64,000 nucleotides of DNA from Streptomyces sp. f51 (GTDB taxonomy: Bacteria; Actinomycetota; Actinomycetes; Streptomycetales; Streptomycetaceae): assembly GCF_037940415.1 (NCBI RefSeq), contig NZ_CP149798.1, positions 1,422,501-1,486,500 on the forward strand. Reading direction: 5' to 3'. The position numbers and the translations under genes are program-made. Below, piece by piece: positions 7,425 through 15,492 of the stretch (within the stretch, counting starts at the first letter, position 1; each line of letters opens with the position of its first letter). The notes beneath the pieces were generated by a model. It did not search any database. It was not told where the DNA came from and was given only the letters and a program-made list of their open reading frames with translations.

Positions 7425-7670
7425 TCAGTGGTTGAGGCCGAGGTTGCCGAAGGCCGGGTTCAGGGCGCCGATGACGTTCACGCTGTTCCCCACGAGGTTC
7501 ACCGGGACGTCGACCGGGGCCTGGACGAGGTTGCCGGAGACGACGCCCGGGGAACCCACGGCCTTGCCGGCGGCCGAAGCGCCGTCCGCCGCCGAGGCCA
7601 TCCCCGCACCGGCGGCGACGAGACCGCCCGCCACCATCGCGACGGCCGTGAACTTCTTCAGGTTCTTCAC
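7425..7670 (-). CDS. chpE: Short chaplin, ChpE-like
   Basis: An 81-aa secreted chaplin: signal peptide (KNLKKFTAVAMVAGG core, cleavage near MASA-ADG), then GKAVGSPGVVSGN, PVNLVGNSVNVIG and a C-terminus NPAFGNLGLNH. From memory this is very close to S. coelicolor ChpE, which also lacks cysteines and ends in NH. The GTG start at 7670 is preceded by AGGAGG at 10-nt spacing; a longer reading to 7787 has no signal-peptide logic. It is separated from the adjacent chaplin by a terminator, so the two have independent transcripts. Confidence 0.9.
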   Translation of the reverse strand: MKNLKKFTAVAMVAGGLVAAGAGMASAADGASAAGKAVGSPGVVSGNLVQAPVDVPVNLVGNSVNVIGALNPAFGNLGLNH

Positions 7671-7815
7671 TTGCGAAACCCCTCCTGGTGAACACCGCGG
7701 CGGATCACCGCGGCGCACTGGAGAACGGCCGGGCCCCACGGAGGATGCGCCATCCGGGTGACATACACACGACGGTATGAATCTCATCCCGGAGCGGGAC
7801 CTTCCGAGTTGACGG

Positions 7816-8457
7816 TCAGTCCGCGATCCCGTGCCGTACGGCCCACAGGGCGGCCTGGGTGCGGTCGGCGAGGTCGAGTTTCATCAGGATGTTCGAGACG
7901 TGGGTCTTCACCGTCTTCTCGGATAGGACGAGGGCGCGGGCGATCTCCCGGTTGGACCGGCCGTCCGCGATCAGGCCGAGCACCTCCCGTTCCCGCTCGG
8001 TGAGCGAGACACCTCTGCCCTGGCCCGAGTTGACCTCCTCCTGCGACAACAGGGCGTTGGCGACCTCCTGTTGCAGGACGACATGCCCCGCGTGGACGGA
8101 GCGGATGGCCCCGGCCAGCGCGTCGGGGTCCACGTCCTTGTACACGTACCCGGCGGCGCCCGCGCGCAGCGCCGGTACCACCGTGCGCTGCTCGGTGAAG
8201 CTGGTGACGATCAGCACGCGCGCGGGGTTGGCGAGTTCGCGGAGCTTGCGCAGCGCGTCCACGCCGTCCATTCCCGGCATCTTGACGTCCATGAGGACGA
8301 CGTCGGGTCTCAGCTCCTCGGCGCGGGTGACGCCCTCCGACCCGTCGGACGCCTCCCCCACGACCTCGATGTCGTCCTGTACTTCGAGGAAGGTGCGCAG
8401 TCCCCGGCGGACGACCTGGTGGTCGTCGACGAGCAGCACCTTGATTGCGTCAGCCAC
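7816..8457 (-). CDS. NarL/LuxR-family response regulator
   Basis: A 213-aa response regulator. The receiver domain spans residues 1-125, with the acidic pair Asp11-Asp12 and the phospho-acceptor Asp57 in VVLMDVKMPG. The LuxR-type HTH covers about 150-207 (LTEREREVL through VKTHVSNIL). It should bind DNA as a dimer after phosphorylation by the adjacent kinase. Its start overlaps the end of the kinase gene by 8 bp, so the kinase-regulator pair is translationally coupled. The signal and target genes cannot be read from the sequence. Confidence 0.95.
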   Translation of the reverse strand: MADAIKVLLVDDHQVVRRGLRTFLEVQDDIEVVGEASDGSEGVTRAEELRPDVVLMDVKMPGMDGVDALRKLRELANPARVLIVTSFTEQRTVVPALRAGAAGYVYKDVDPDALAGAIRSVHAGHVVLQQEVANALLSQEEVNSGQGRGVSLTEREREVLGLIADGRSNREIARALVLSEKTVKTHVSNILMKLDLADRTQAALWAVRHGIAD

Positions 8458-9616
8458 CAGGGACCTCCATCTCGATCACGGTGCCCTTCCCGGGCGCCGA
8501 TTCCACGGTGAGTGTGCCGCCGACCCCGCTCGCCCGGTCCCGCATCGACACCAGGCCGAGATGGCGGCCGGCGCTGCGTATCGCGGTGGGGTCGAAGCCG
8601 CTGCCGTCGTCGCGGACGCACAGGACGGCACCGGGGCCGCGCCGCTCCAGGGTGACGTCGACCCGGGTGGCGCCGGAGTGCCGCAGCGCGTTGTGCAGGG
8701 CCTCCTGGGAGACCCGCAGCACGGCCTCCTCCTGGGAGGCGGGCAGTGCCCGTACACCGTGGCCGCAGAAGGTCACGCGCGCGGAGTGGGCGCGGTCGAG
8801 GACCTGGATCTGGGTGCGCAGGGTGGCGACGAGACCGTCCTCGTCGAGAGCGGCGGGGCGCAACTCGACGACGGCGGCGCGCAGTTCCTCGGCGGCCTCT
8901 GCGGCGAGAGCGGCCACGTGCTGGAGTTCGCCCTTGGCACGGGAGGGGTCGCGGTCGACCAGGGCGGCGGCGGCCTGCGCGGTCAGACGCAGGGAGAACA
9001 GCTTCTGGCTGACGGCGTCGTGCAGTTCGTGCGCGAGCCGGGAGCGCTCCTCGGCGATGGTGAGTTCGCGGCTGCGTTCGTAGAGCCGGGCGTTGGTCAG
9101 GGCGATCGCCGCGTGCTGGGCGAGGATGGTGAGGAGTTCCTCGTCGTCCTCGGTGAAGCCGCAGCGGCCGTCCGGCCCGGGGCACGGCGGTTCGCCCTCG
9201 GGCCGCATCTTGTTCGCGAGGAAGAGCGCGCCGATGATCTCGTCGCCGTCGCGGATGGGCAGGCCGAGGAAGTCGGACATGTCCGGGTGGGCCGCGGGCC
9301 AGCCCTCGAAGCGGGGGTCCTTGCGCACGTCGGCCAGGCGCTCGGGGCGGGCCTCGCGCAGCATCGCGGCGAGGATGCCGTGCTGGCGCGGGAGCGGTCC
9401 GATGGCCTTCCACTGCGCGTCGCTGACCCCGTCCACGACGAACTGGGCGAAGCCTCCGTGGTCGTCGGGCACCCCGAGGGCCGCGTACTGCGCGTCGAGC
9501 AGTTCGCGGGCCGAGGCGACGATCGTCTTGAGGACGTCGCGCACTTCGAGATGCCTGCTCATGGCCAGCAGCGCGGAGCTCACCGCGTACAGGCCCGACC
9601 GGGGTCCGTGACTCAT
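8450..9616 (-). CDS. GAF-domain sensor histidine kinase (HisKA_3/DesK-like)
   Basis: A 388-aa kinase. A GAF sensor domain spans about 25-175, including an insertion with two cysteines (PCPGPDGRCGF). A HisKA_3 dimerisation domain carries the HELHD motif with phospho-His199, and a HATPase_c domain has the N-box LHNALRH, the G1 box DDGSGFD and the G2 box GHLGLVSM. No membrane helix is visible, so it senses a cytoplasmic cue; the architecture resembles the DevS/NreB type. It is upstream of and overlaps the response regulator gene. Confidence 0.93.
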   Translation of the reverse strand: MSHGPRSGLYAVSSALLAMSRHLEVRDVLKTIVASARELLDAQYAALGVPDDHGGFAQFVVDGVSDAQWKAIGPLPRQHGILAAMLREARPERLADVRKDPRFEGWPAAHPDMSDFLGLPIRDGDEIIGALFLANKMRPEGEPPCPGPDGRCGFTEDDEELLTILAQHAAIALTNARLYERSRELTIAEERSRLAHELHDAVSQKLFSLRLTAQAAAALVDRDPSRAKGELQHVAALAAEAAEELRAAVVELRPAALDEDGLVATLRTQIQVLDRAHSARVTFCGHGVRALPASQEEAVLRVSQEALHNALRHSGATRVDVTLERRGPGAVLCVRDDGSGFDPTAIRSAGRHLGLVSMRDRASGVGGTLTVESAPGKGTVIEMEVPGG

Positions 9617-9800
9617 GCCCCCAAACTACCGGCGGGCGGTGACAGCGCGTATCGGCCCTGTGGACGCGCGGGCCGGGCCATTGGGCCTAGGACGAAGGGC
9701 CCCTGATCATTGCGGCCCGCGTACGAGGCGCCCGGGCGGGGCCCGTTCCTACGGTGAGGGCAGCCGCCGGGAAGGCGGTCCGAGCGAGGGGACGGTTGTC

Positions 9801-10496
9801 ATGCCGGTAGCGATCATCACGGGAGCTTCGAAGGGTCTGGGGAGGGTGCTCGGCGCGGCGCTGGCCGGGCGCGGCTGGGATCTGGTGCTCGACGCGAGGA
9901 CGGCGGGGGTGCTGGAGGAGACCGCGCGGGCGCTCGCCGCGTACGGGACGCGGGTGGAGGCCCTGCCCGGGGATGTGACGGACGCCGGTCACCGTGCGGA
10001 GCTGGTGGCGGCGGCCCGGAAGCTGGGCGGTGTCGACCTGCTCGTGAACAACGCGAGCGCGCTGGGCGCGGAGCCGCTGGTGCGTCTGGAGGAGCTGGAC
10101 CTGGAGGGGCTGCGGCGGGCTCTCGAGGTCAATGTGGTCGCCGCGCTGGGTCTGGTGCAGGAGGCGCTGCCGCCGCTGCGGGCGGCGGTGGCGGGCGCGG
10201 TCGTCTGTGTCAGTTCGGACGCCGCGGCCGAGGCGTACGAGACCTGGGGCGGCTACGGGGCCTCGAAGGCGGCGCTCGACCAGCTCTCGGCGGTGCTGGG
10301 TGAGGAGGAGCCCGGGCTGCGGGTGTGGGCGATGGACCCGGGGGACATGGGCACCGACCTCTACACGGCGGCGGTGCCGGACGACGACGGGCCGCGGCCG
10401 GCCCCCGACCGGGTGGTTCCGGCCTTCCTCCGTCTGCTCGACGAACGGCCGGCCAGTGGGCGCTACGCGGCCTCGGACCTGCTGGAGGAGCGGTGA
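9801..10496 (+). CDS. Short-chain dehydrogenase/reductase
   Basis: A 231-aa classical-type SDR: TGASKGLG cofactor motif at 7-14, NNAS at 83-86, catalytic Ser near 138-139, Tyr152 and Lys156 in YGASK. The Lys/Arg-poor loop after strand 2 and Asp at DARTAG do not settle NAD versus NADP preference. The ATG at 9801 follows a GAGGGGACGG stretch. The last 4 bp overlap the GTG of the QueA-like gene, so the two proteins are co-produced and perhaps functionally linked. Substrate unknown. Confidence 0.9.
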   Translation: MPVAIITGASKGLGRVLGAALAGRGWDLVLDARTAGVLEETARALAAYGTRVEALPGDVTDAGHRAELVAAARKLGGVDLLVNNASALGAEPLVRLEELDLEGLRRALEVNVVAALGLVQEALPPLRAAVAGAVVCVSSDAAAEAYETWGGYGASKAALDQLSAVLGEEEPGLRVWAMDPGDMGTDLYTAAVPDDDGPRPAPDRVVPAFLRLLDERPASGRYAASDLLEER

Positions 10497-11620
10497 CGAC
10501 GGCGACGGGGATTGCCCGGGAGGGGCGCGGCCGGGACCGGGGAAGCGTTCCGGAGGAGTTGTCGGCGCGGGTTCCGACGGAGCAGCGCGGTCCCGGGCGC
10601 GACCGGGACTCCGTACGGCTGCTGGTGTCGCGCGGTGTCGAGGTGTCGCATCACGCGTTCGTGGAGCTGCCGCGGCTGCTGCGGGCCGGGGATCTGCTGG
10701 TGGTCAACACCTCGGCCACGCTGGCGGCGGCCGTGGACGGGCGGATCGGGCCCGCGCGTGTGGTCGTGCACTTCTCCACGCGCGGTGACGACGGCCGGTG
10801 GGCGGTCGAGCTGCGGGATCCCGACGGACGTGGAACCACGCGCGCGCGGGCGGGTGGGCCCGCGGGGACAGAGGTGCGCCTGCCCGGGGACGGGCGTCTG
10901 GTCCTGGAGGAGCCGCTGGCCGCGCGGGGGTCGCGGCTGTGGTGGGGGCGCGTCGCGGACACGGACGTGCTGGGGCTGCTGCGACGGCACGGGCGGCCCA
11001 TCCGCTACTCCTACACGGAGCGGGACCAGCCGCTGTCGGTGTACCAGACGGTGTTCGCGCTGCCGTCGGACGACGGGGCGGGGAGCGCGGAGATGCCGAG
11101 CGCGGCGCGTCCCTTCACCGCGCGCCTGGTGGCGGAGCTGGTGAGCCGGGGGGTGCAGTTCGCGCCGGTCACCCTGCACACGGGGGTCGCGTCGGCGGAG
11201 GCGCACGAGCCGCCGTACCCGGAGCGGTACGAGGTTTCGGCGGTGTCGGCCCGGCTGATCAACGCGGCGCGGGCCGGCGGAGGCCGGATCGTCGCGGTCG
11301 GTACGACGGCGGTGCGGGCCGTGGAGTCAGCGACCGGTGAGGACGGGCTGGTCCGGGCGGCGAAAGGGTGGACCGGTCTGGTGGTGACTCCGGAGCGCGG
11401 GGTGCGGGCGGTCGACGGGCTGCTGACCGGGCTGCACGAGCCGGAGGCCTCGCATCTGCTGATGCTGGAGGCGATCGCGGGCGGAGCGGCGATCGACCGG
11501 GGCTACGCCGAGGCCTTGCGCAGGCGCTATCTCTGGCACGAGTTCGGCGACGTGCACCTCATCCTCCCCGGAAACGGGCCTCACACAGAGCATTGCTCCA
11601 GCAACTCCGCGTCAGAATGA
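10493..11620 (+). CDS. queA: QueA-like S-adenosylmethionine:tRNA ribosyltransferase-isomerase
   Basis: A 375-aa protein of the QueA family. In other bacteria QueA transfers and rearranges the ribosyl moiety of SAM onto preQ1-modified tRNA to give epoxyqueuosine. Recognisable segments are LLRAGDLLVVNTSATL, GRPIRYSYTERDQPLSVYQ, VTLHTGVAS, ARAGGGRIVAVGTTAVRAVES, GLLTGLHEPEASHLLMLEA and LWHEFGDVHLIL. The GTG at 10493 overlaps the upstream SDR stop (GTGA) and has an SD GGAGGAG. No tgt, queG or preQ1 genes are nearby. Many streptomycetes carry this divergent version, so the substrate may not be queuosine tRNA. Confidence 0.85.
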   Translation: MTTATGIAREGRGRDRGSVPEELSARVPTEQRGPGRDRDSVRLLVSRGVEVSHHAFVELPRLLRAGDLLVVNTSATLAAAVDGRIGPARVVVHFSTRGDDGRWAVELRDPDGRGTTRARAGGPAGTEVRLPGDGRLVLEEPLAARGSRLWWGRVADTDVLGLLRRHGRPIRYSYTERDQPLSVYQTVFALPSDDGAGSAEMPSAARPFTARLVAELVSRGVQFAPVTLHTGVASAEAHEPPYPERYEVSAVSARLINAARAGGGRIVAVGTTAVRAVESATGEDGLVRAAKGWTGLVVTPERGVRAVDGLLTGLHEPEASHLLMLEAIAGGAAIDRGYAEALRRRYLWHEFGDVHLILPGNGPHTEHCSSNSASE

Positions 11621-11910
11621 TCGAGGACCCCTGTGAGCCCTCGCATAGGGTCCAGGTCACGTACGAAGGTGCATAGGAGATAAAAGGGACAAGGTGACCA
11701 GGGAAGACATGCCAGTCTGCCCCGATTTGCACCTTCTGCGTCCACTACCTGGCTTCGTAGGTCACACCTTTGCCAGGGCATTTTGCGACCGCTAAGAATT
11801 GCTCATGTCGCTCAGCGCCTCGGGTTCTCCCCCGGGGCGTTTGTTCCGGAAACACAGTCCCCGACCGGGACGAAGAGCGACCTCCGCGCTATTCGAAGAG
11901 GTCTTCAGTC
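11621..11910 (+). other. Long 5' leader region of the lytic transglycosylase gene
   Basis: This 290-bp gap has no gene. Near the right end, GTCGCTC (about 11804-11810) can pair with GAGCGAC about 65 nt downstream, enclosing GTCCC/GGGAC and GTTT/AAAC stem-loops just before the ATG at 11911. Streptomyces cell-wall hydrolase genes are often controlled by ydaO-type (c-di-AMP) riboswitches, but the conserved ydaO core boxes are not present here. I can only call it a possibly structured leader. Confidence 0.35.
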
Positions 11911-12687
11911 ATGCTTAAGAACATTGCTGCTCGTCGTCCCAGTACGAAGCTCACCAAGCTCCACAAGTACTCGGTGGCCGGTGTCGCCACCCTCGGTGCC
12001 GCCACCCTCGCGTTCTCCCTGGCGCCCTCCGGCTCGCACACCACCACCGACGCCGCCGCCCCCGCGGCGCCGGTCGCCTACAGCGGCCAGCAGATCAAGG
12101 GCGTCGAGGCCGGCGTCGCCGGTACGACCGGTGCCCAGCTGAAGGCGGAGTCCATAGCCGCCAAGCACAAGGCGGCCGCGGACTCCGCGACCGCGGCGAA
12201 GAAGAAGGCCGCCGCGACGGCGGCCGCCAAGAAGAAGGCCGCGGCGCACGCCGCCGCCGTCAAGGCCGCCGCGAAGAAGAAGGCGGCCGCGTCCCACGCG
12301 AAGGCCGCCGCCGCGAGCCGCTCCACGCAGCGCATCACGATGCAGACCGTCGCCGCGAAGACGTACGCCAACAACCTCGACGGCTGGATCCGCCAGTCCC
12401 TCGACATCATGAAGGCGCACGGCATCCCGGGCACCTACAACGGACTGCACAAGAACATCATGCGTGAGTCCTCGGGCAACCCGATGGCCATCAACGACTG
12501 GGACATCAACGCCATCAACGGCATCCCCTCGAAGGGCCTGCTCCAGGTCATCCCGCCGACGTTCAAGGCGTACCACGTGGCCGGCACCTCGTGGGACATC
12601 TACAACCCGGTCGCCAACATCACCGCCGCCGCCAACTACGCGGCCGACAAGTACGGTTCCATGGACAACGTGAACAGCGCGTACTGA
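11911..12687 (+). CDS. Secreted lytic transglycosylase (SLT-like) with Lys/Ala-rich linker
   Basis: A 258-aa exported cell-wall hydrolase. An N-terminal signal/anchor (hydrophobic core about 21-39) is followed by a very Ala/Lys-rich linker (about 81-137) with repeated KKKAAA units, predicted to be a long helix. The C-terminal lysozyme-like SLT domain (about 150-250) has catalytic Glu186 in MRESSGNP, the GLLQV motif at 209-213, and NPVANITAAANYA. It should cleave glycan strands of peptidoglycan. The cationic linker probably binds anionic wall polymers (inference). The ATG at 11911 follows GAAGAGG. Confidence 0.88.
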   Translation: MLKNIAARRPSTKLTKLHKYSVAGVATLGAATLAFSLAPSGSHTTTDAAAPAAPVAYSGQQIKGVEAGVAGTTGAQLKAESIAAKHKAAADSATAAKKKAAATAAAKKKAAAHAAAVKAAAKKKAAASHAKAAAASRSTQRITMQTVAAKTYANNLDGWIRQSLDIMKAHGIPGTYNGLHKNIMRESSGNPMAINDWDINAINGIPSKGLLQVIPPTFKAYHVAGTSWDIYNPVANITAAANYAADKYGSMDNVNSAY

Positions 12688-12721
12688 GGACTCAGCGCGG
12701 AGTTCCCACACAGACGCCGAA

Positions 12722-12750
12722 GGGCGGCACCCCGGTCGGGGGTGCCGCCC
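12722..12750. terminator. Bidirectional terminator between transglycosylase and FHA-ABC genes
   Basis: GGGCGGCACCCC (12722-12733) pairs perfectly with GGGGTGCCGCCC (12739-12750) around a 5-nt loop. It lies in the 82-bp gap between convergent genes. Confidence 0.85.
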
Positions 12751-12769
12751 TCGCGTCGTTCCCGGGCGT

Positions 12770-15253
12770 CTACTTGCGCATGACCTCGGGCTCGTGGCGG
12801 CGCAGGAAGCGGGCCACGAAGAAGCCGCAGACCACACCGAGGACGACCAGCGCGATCATGTCGAGGGTCCAGGCCCCGGCCGTGTGGTTCCACAGCGGGT
12901 CCGTGCTCGTCGGATCGTCCTGGTTCGGGAAGATGTTGTTCAGGTCCAGCGTGGCCCCGGACGCGGCCACCGCCCACCGGGCCGGCATCAGGTACGAGAA
13001 CTGGTTGACGCCCACCGTGCCGTTCAGGATGAACAGGCAGCCCGTGAAGACCACCTGGACGATCGCGAACATGACCAGCAGCGGCATGGTCTTCTCGGCC
13101 GTCTTCACCAGCGACGAGATGATCAGGCCGAACATCATCGACACGAAGCCCAGAGCCATGATCGGCAGCGTGAGCTCGACCTTGGGCAGGCTCTTGAGGA
13201 TCAGCCCCTCGGACGGGACCTCGCGGCTGCCGAAACCGATCGCGCCGACCAGCGCGCCCTGGAGCATGGTGATCACACCGAGCACGATCACCTTGGACAT
13301 CAGATACGCCGAGCGCGACAGGCCCGTCGCCCGCTCCCGCTCGTAGATCACCCGTTCCTTGATCAGCTCACGGACCGAGTTGGCCGCGCCCGCGAAGCAC
13401 GCTCCGACCGCGAGGATCAGCAGCACGGTCGTGGCGGTGCCGTTCGCCACATGGGCGCCCGACGGCAGTATCTTCGCGTTGACCAGCAGCGTCTTGCCGT
13501 TGTCGATGAGCAGGCTGACCGAGCCCAGCACCGCGGGCAGGATCACCGTCAGGGCCAGGAAGCCCTTGTCCGACGCGATCACCGAGACATAGCGGCGCAT
13601 CAGCGTCATCAGCTGCGAGCCCCAGCCCTGCGGCTTCGGCGGCTTCATCGCCTGCGCCGGAGGCATCTGCGTCGACTGCGGAGCCACCGCGTCGATGTCG
13701 GCCGCGTACATCTGGTAGTGCTGCGAGCCCTTCCAGCGGCCCGCCCAGTCGTAGTCGCGGTAGTTCTCGAACGCGGAGAACACGTCGGCCCAGGTGTCGT
13801 AGCCGAAGAAGTTCAGCGCCTCCTCCGGCGGACCGAAGTAGGCGACGGCACCGCCGGGCGCCATCACGAGGAGCTTGTCGCAGATCGCGAGCTCCGCCAC
13901 CGAGTGGGTGACGACGAGGACCGTACGGCCGTCGTCGGCGAGGCCGCGCAGCAGCTGCATGACGTCACGGTCCATGCCCGGGTCGAGACCGGAGGTCGGC
14001 TCGTCCAGGAAGATCAGCGACGGCTTGGTGAGCAGCTCCAGGGCCACCGAGACACGCTTGCGCTGGCCACCGGAGAGCGAGGTGACCTTCTTCTCCTTGT
14101 GGATGTCCAGCTTCAGCTCGCGCAGCACCTCGTCTATGCGCGCGTCGCGCTCCGCGCCCGTGGTGTCGGCGGGGAAGCGCAGCTTGGCCGCGTACTTGAG
14201 GGCCTTCTTGACGGTCAGTTCCTTGTGCAGGATGTCGTCCTGCGGGACCAGACCGATGCGCTGGCGCAGCTCGGCGAACTGCTTGTACAGGTTCCGGTTG
14301 TCGTAGAGGACGTCGCCCTGGTTGGCGGGGCGGTAGCCCGTGAGCGCCTTCAGGAGCGTCGACTTGCCGGAACCCGACGGGCCGATGACCGCGACGAGCG
14401 ACTTCTCGGGCACGCCGAAGGAGACGTCCTTGAGGATCTGCTTGCCGCCGTCGACGGTGACCGTCAGATGGCGGGCCGAGAAGGAGACCTCACCGGTGTC
14501 GACGAACTCCTCGAGCCGGTCGCCGACCAGGCGGAACGTCGAGTGGCCGACGCCGACGATGTCGTGCGGGCCGAGCAGCGCGGAGCCGCCCTTGGCGATC
14601 GGCATACCGTTGACGTACGTGCCGTTGTGCGAGCCGAGATCGCGGATCTCGAAGCGGCCGTCCGGCGTCGCGTGGAACTCGGCGTGGTGGCGCGAGACCT
14701 GGAGGTCCGAGACGACCAGCTCGTTCTCCAGCGCACGGCCGATACGCATCACGCGGCCCAGCGAGAACTGGTGGAACGTCGTCGGGCTGCGGTCGCCGTA
14801 GACCGGCGGCGCCCCCGCGCCTCCACCGGTTCCCTGCTGCTGTGGAATGCCCCCCGCCTGCTGTGCGTTCATCGCGGGCTCCGCCGCCTGCGGCGTCGGC
14901 GGCTGGGCCCAGCCCGGGCCGGCGCCCTGGGCCGCGAACGGCTGCTGCGCCGCCGGGGCCGCGGCACCGGCCACGCTCAGCCGCGGACCGTCGGTCGCGT
15001 TGCCGAGGTGCACGGCCGAGCCGGGTCCGATCTCCAACTGGTGGATCCGCTGCCCCTGTACGAACGTGCCGTTGGTGCTCCCGTGGTCGTCGATGACCCA
15101 ACTACGGCCGTTCCAGCTGATCGTGGCGTGCCGCCAGGAGACCCTGGCGTCATCGAGCACGATGTCCCCCTGCGGATCACGTCCGAGGGTGTGAGGCCTG
15201 GACGCGTCGAGCGTCCAGGTCCGTCCATTCAATTCCAGTACGAGTTCCGGCAC
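12770..15253 (-). CDS. FHA-domain ABC transporter (ATPase and permease fused)
   Basis: An 827-aa half-transporter. FHA domain 1 (about 20-90: GRD 24-26, STNGT 59-63), a Gln/Ala/Pro-rich linker (about 97-155), FHA domain 2 (about 165-245: IGR 171-173, SRHH 187-190, SHNGT 208-212), an ABC ATPase (about 262-490: Walker A 291-299, LSGGQ 393-397, FLDEPT 415-420), and an ABC2-type permease with about six helices (560-825). FHA domains bind phosphothreonine, so Ser/Thr kinases probably control export; the mycobacterial Rv1747 exporter has the same plan. It starts with GTG and is divergent from the streptophobe gene. Confidence 0.93.
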   Translation of the reverse strand: MPELVLELNGRTWTLDASRPHTLGRDPQGDIVLDDARVSWRHATISWNGRSWVIDDHGSTNGTFVQGQRIHQLEIGPGSAVHLGNATDGPRLSVAGAAAPAAQQPFAAQGAGPGWAQPPTPQAAEPAMNAQQAGGIPQQQGTGGGAGAPPVYGDRSPTTFHQFSLGRVMRIGRALENELVVSDLQVSRHHAEFHATPDGRFEIRDLGSHNGTYVNGMPIAKGGSALLGPHDIVGVGHSTFRLVGDRLEEFVDTGEVSFSARHLTVTVDGGKQILKDVSFGVPEKSLVAVIGPSGSGKSTLLKALTGYRPANQGDVLYDNRNLYKQFAELRQRIGLVPQDDILHKELTVKKALKYAAKLRFPADTTGAERDARIDEVLRELKLDIHKEKKVTSLSGGQRKRVSVALELLTKPSLIFLDEPTSGLDPGMDRDVMQLLRGLADDGRTVLVVTHSVAELAICDKLLVMAPGGAVAYFGPPEEALNFFGYDTWADVFSAFENYRDYDWAGRWKGSQHYQMYAADIDAVAPQSTQMPPAQAMKPPKPQGWGSQLMTLMRRYVSVIASDKGFLALTVILPAVLGSVSLLIDNGKTLLVNAKILPSGAHVANGTATTVLLILAVGACFAGAANSVRELIKERVIYERERATGLSRSAYLMSKVIVLGVITMLQGALVGAIGFGSREVPSEGLILKSLPKVELTLPIMALGFVSMMFGLIISSLVKTAEKTMPLLVMFAIVQVVFTGCLFILNGTVGVNQFSYLMPARWAVAASGATLDLNNIFPNQDDPTSTDPLWNHTAGAWTLDMIALVVLGVVCGFFVARFLRRHEPEVMRK

Positions 15254-15374
15254 TCCAGCCCCACTGAGTTGTCCCCCGAGTTACCCCCGCTACAGGGAGT
15301 CTAGGGATGTCGAACATCGTGGGGAACTATTTCAGTTCAGGCCCCCTGACCGAAAGTCGGGCCTTGGGAACGAT

Positions 15375-15438
15375 GGACAACAGGCGGGTTGTCCGCATCC
15401 GTTGACGGGGTTGAAACCGGCCCGGAGAGTGGTAATCC
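15375..15438 (+). promoter_or_regulatory. Candidate promoter and operator in the FHA-ABC/streptophobe intergenic region
   Basis: A perfect 7-bp inverted repeat GGACAAC (15375-15381)/GTTGTCC (15388-15394) lies beside a σ70-like promoter, TTGAAA (15411-15416), 16 bp, TAATCC (15433-15438), reading toward the gene at 15493. An overlapping TTGACG lies at 15402-15407. The 239-bp gap separates divergent genes, so the repeat could control either one. Confidence 0.4.
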
Positions 15439-15492
15439 CACACGAGGGGGACATTCGCGGGATCACCGCGGCGCTGATCGGGGGGTCTGGCG

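Noticed and set aside
6644..7435. A 263-codon plus-strand frame opposite the first chaplin
   Set aside because: It lies over the palindromic element and antisense to a clear chaplin gene with its own SD and terminator; no recognisable domain.
11625..11653. GGACCC/GGGTCC hairpin as terminator of the QueA-like gene
   Set aside because: Only 6 bp of stem with a 17-nt loop and no T-tract; too weak to call.
11621..11910. ydaO-type (c-di-AMP) riboswitch upstream of the lytic transglycosylase gene
   Set aside because: The context would fit, but I cannot find the conserved core boxes of the class (the GGGGGA-CC block and the late CCGAAUCCG-type block). Only generic stem-loops are present.
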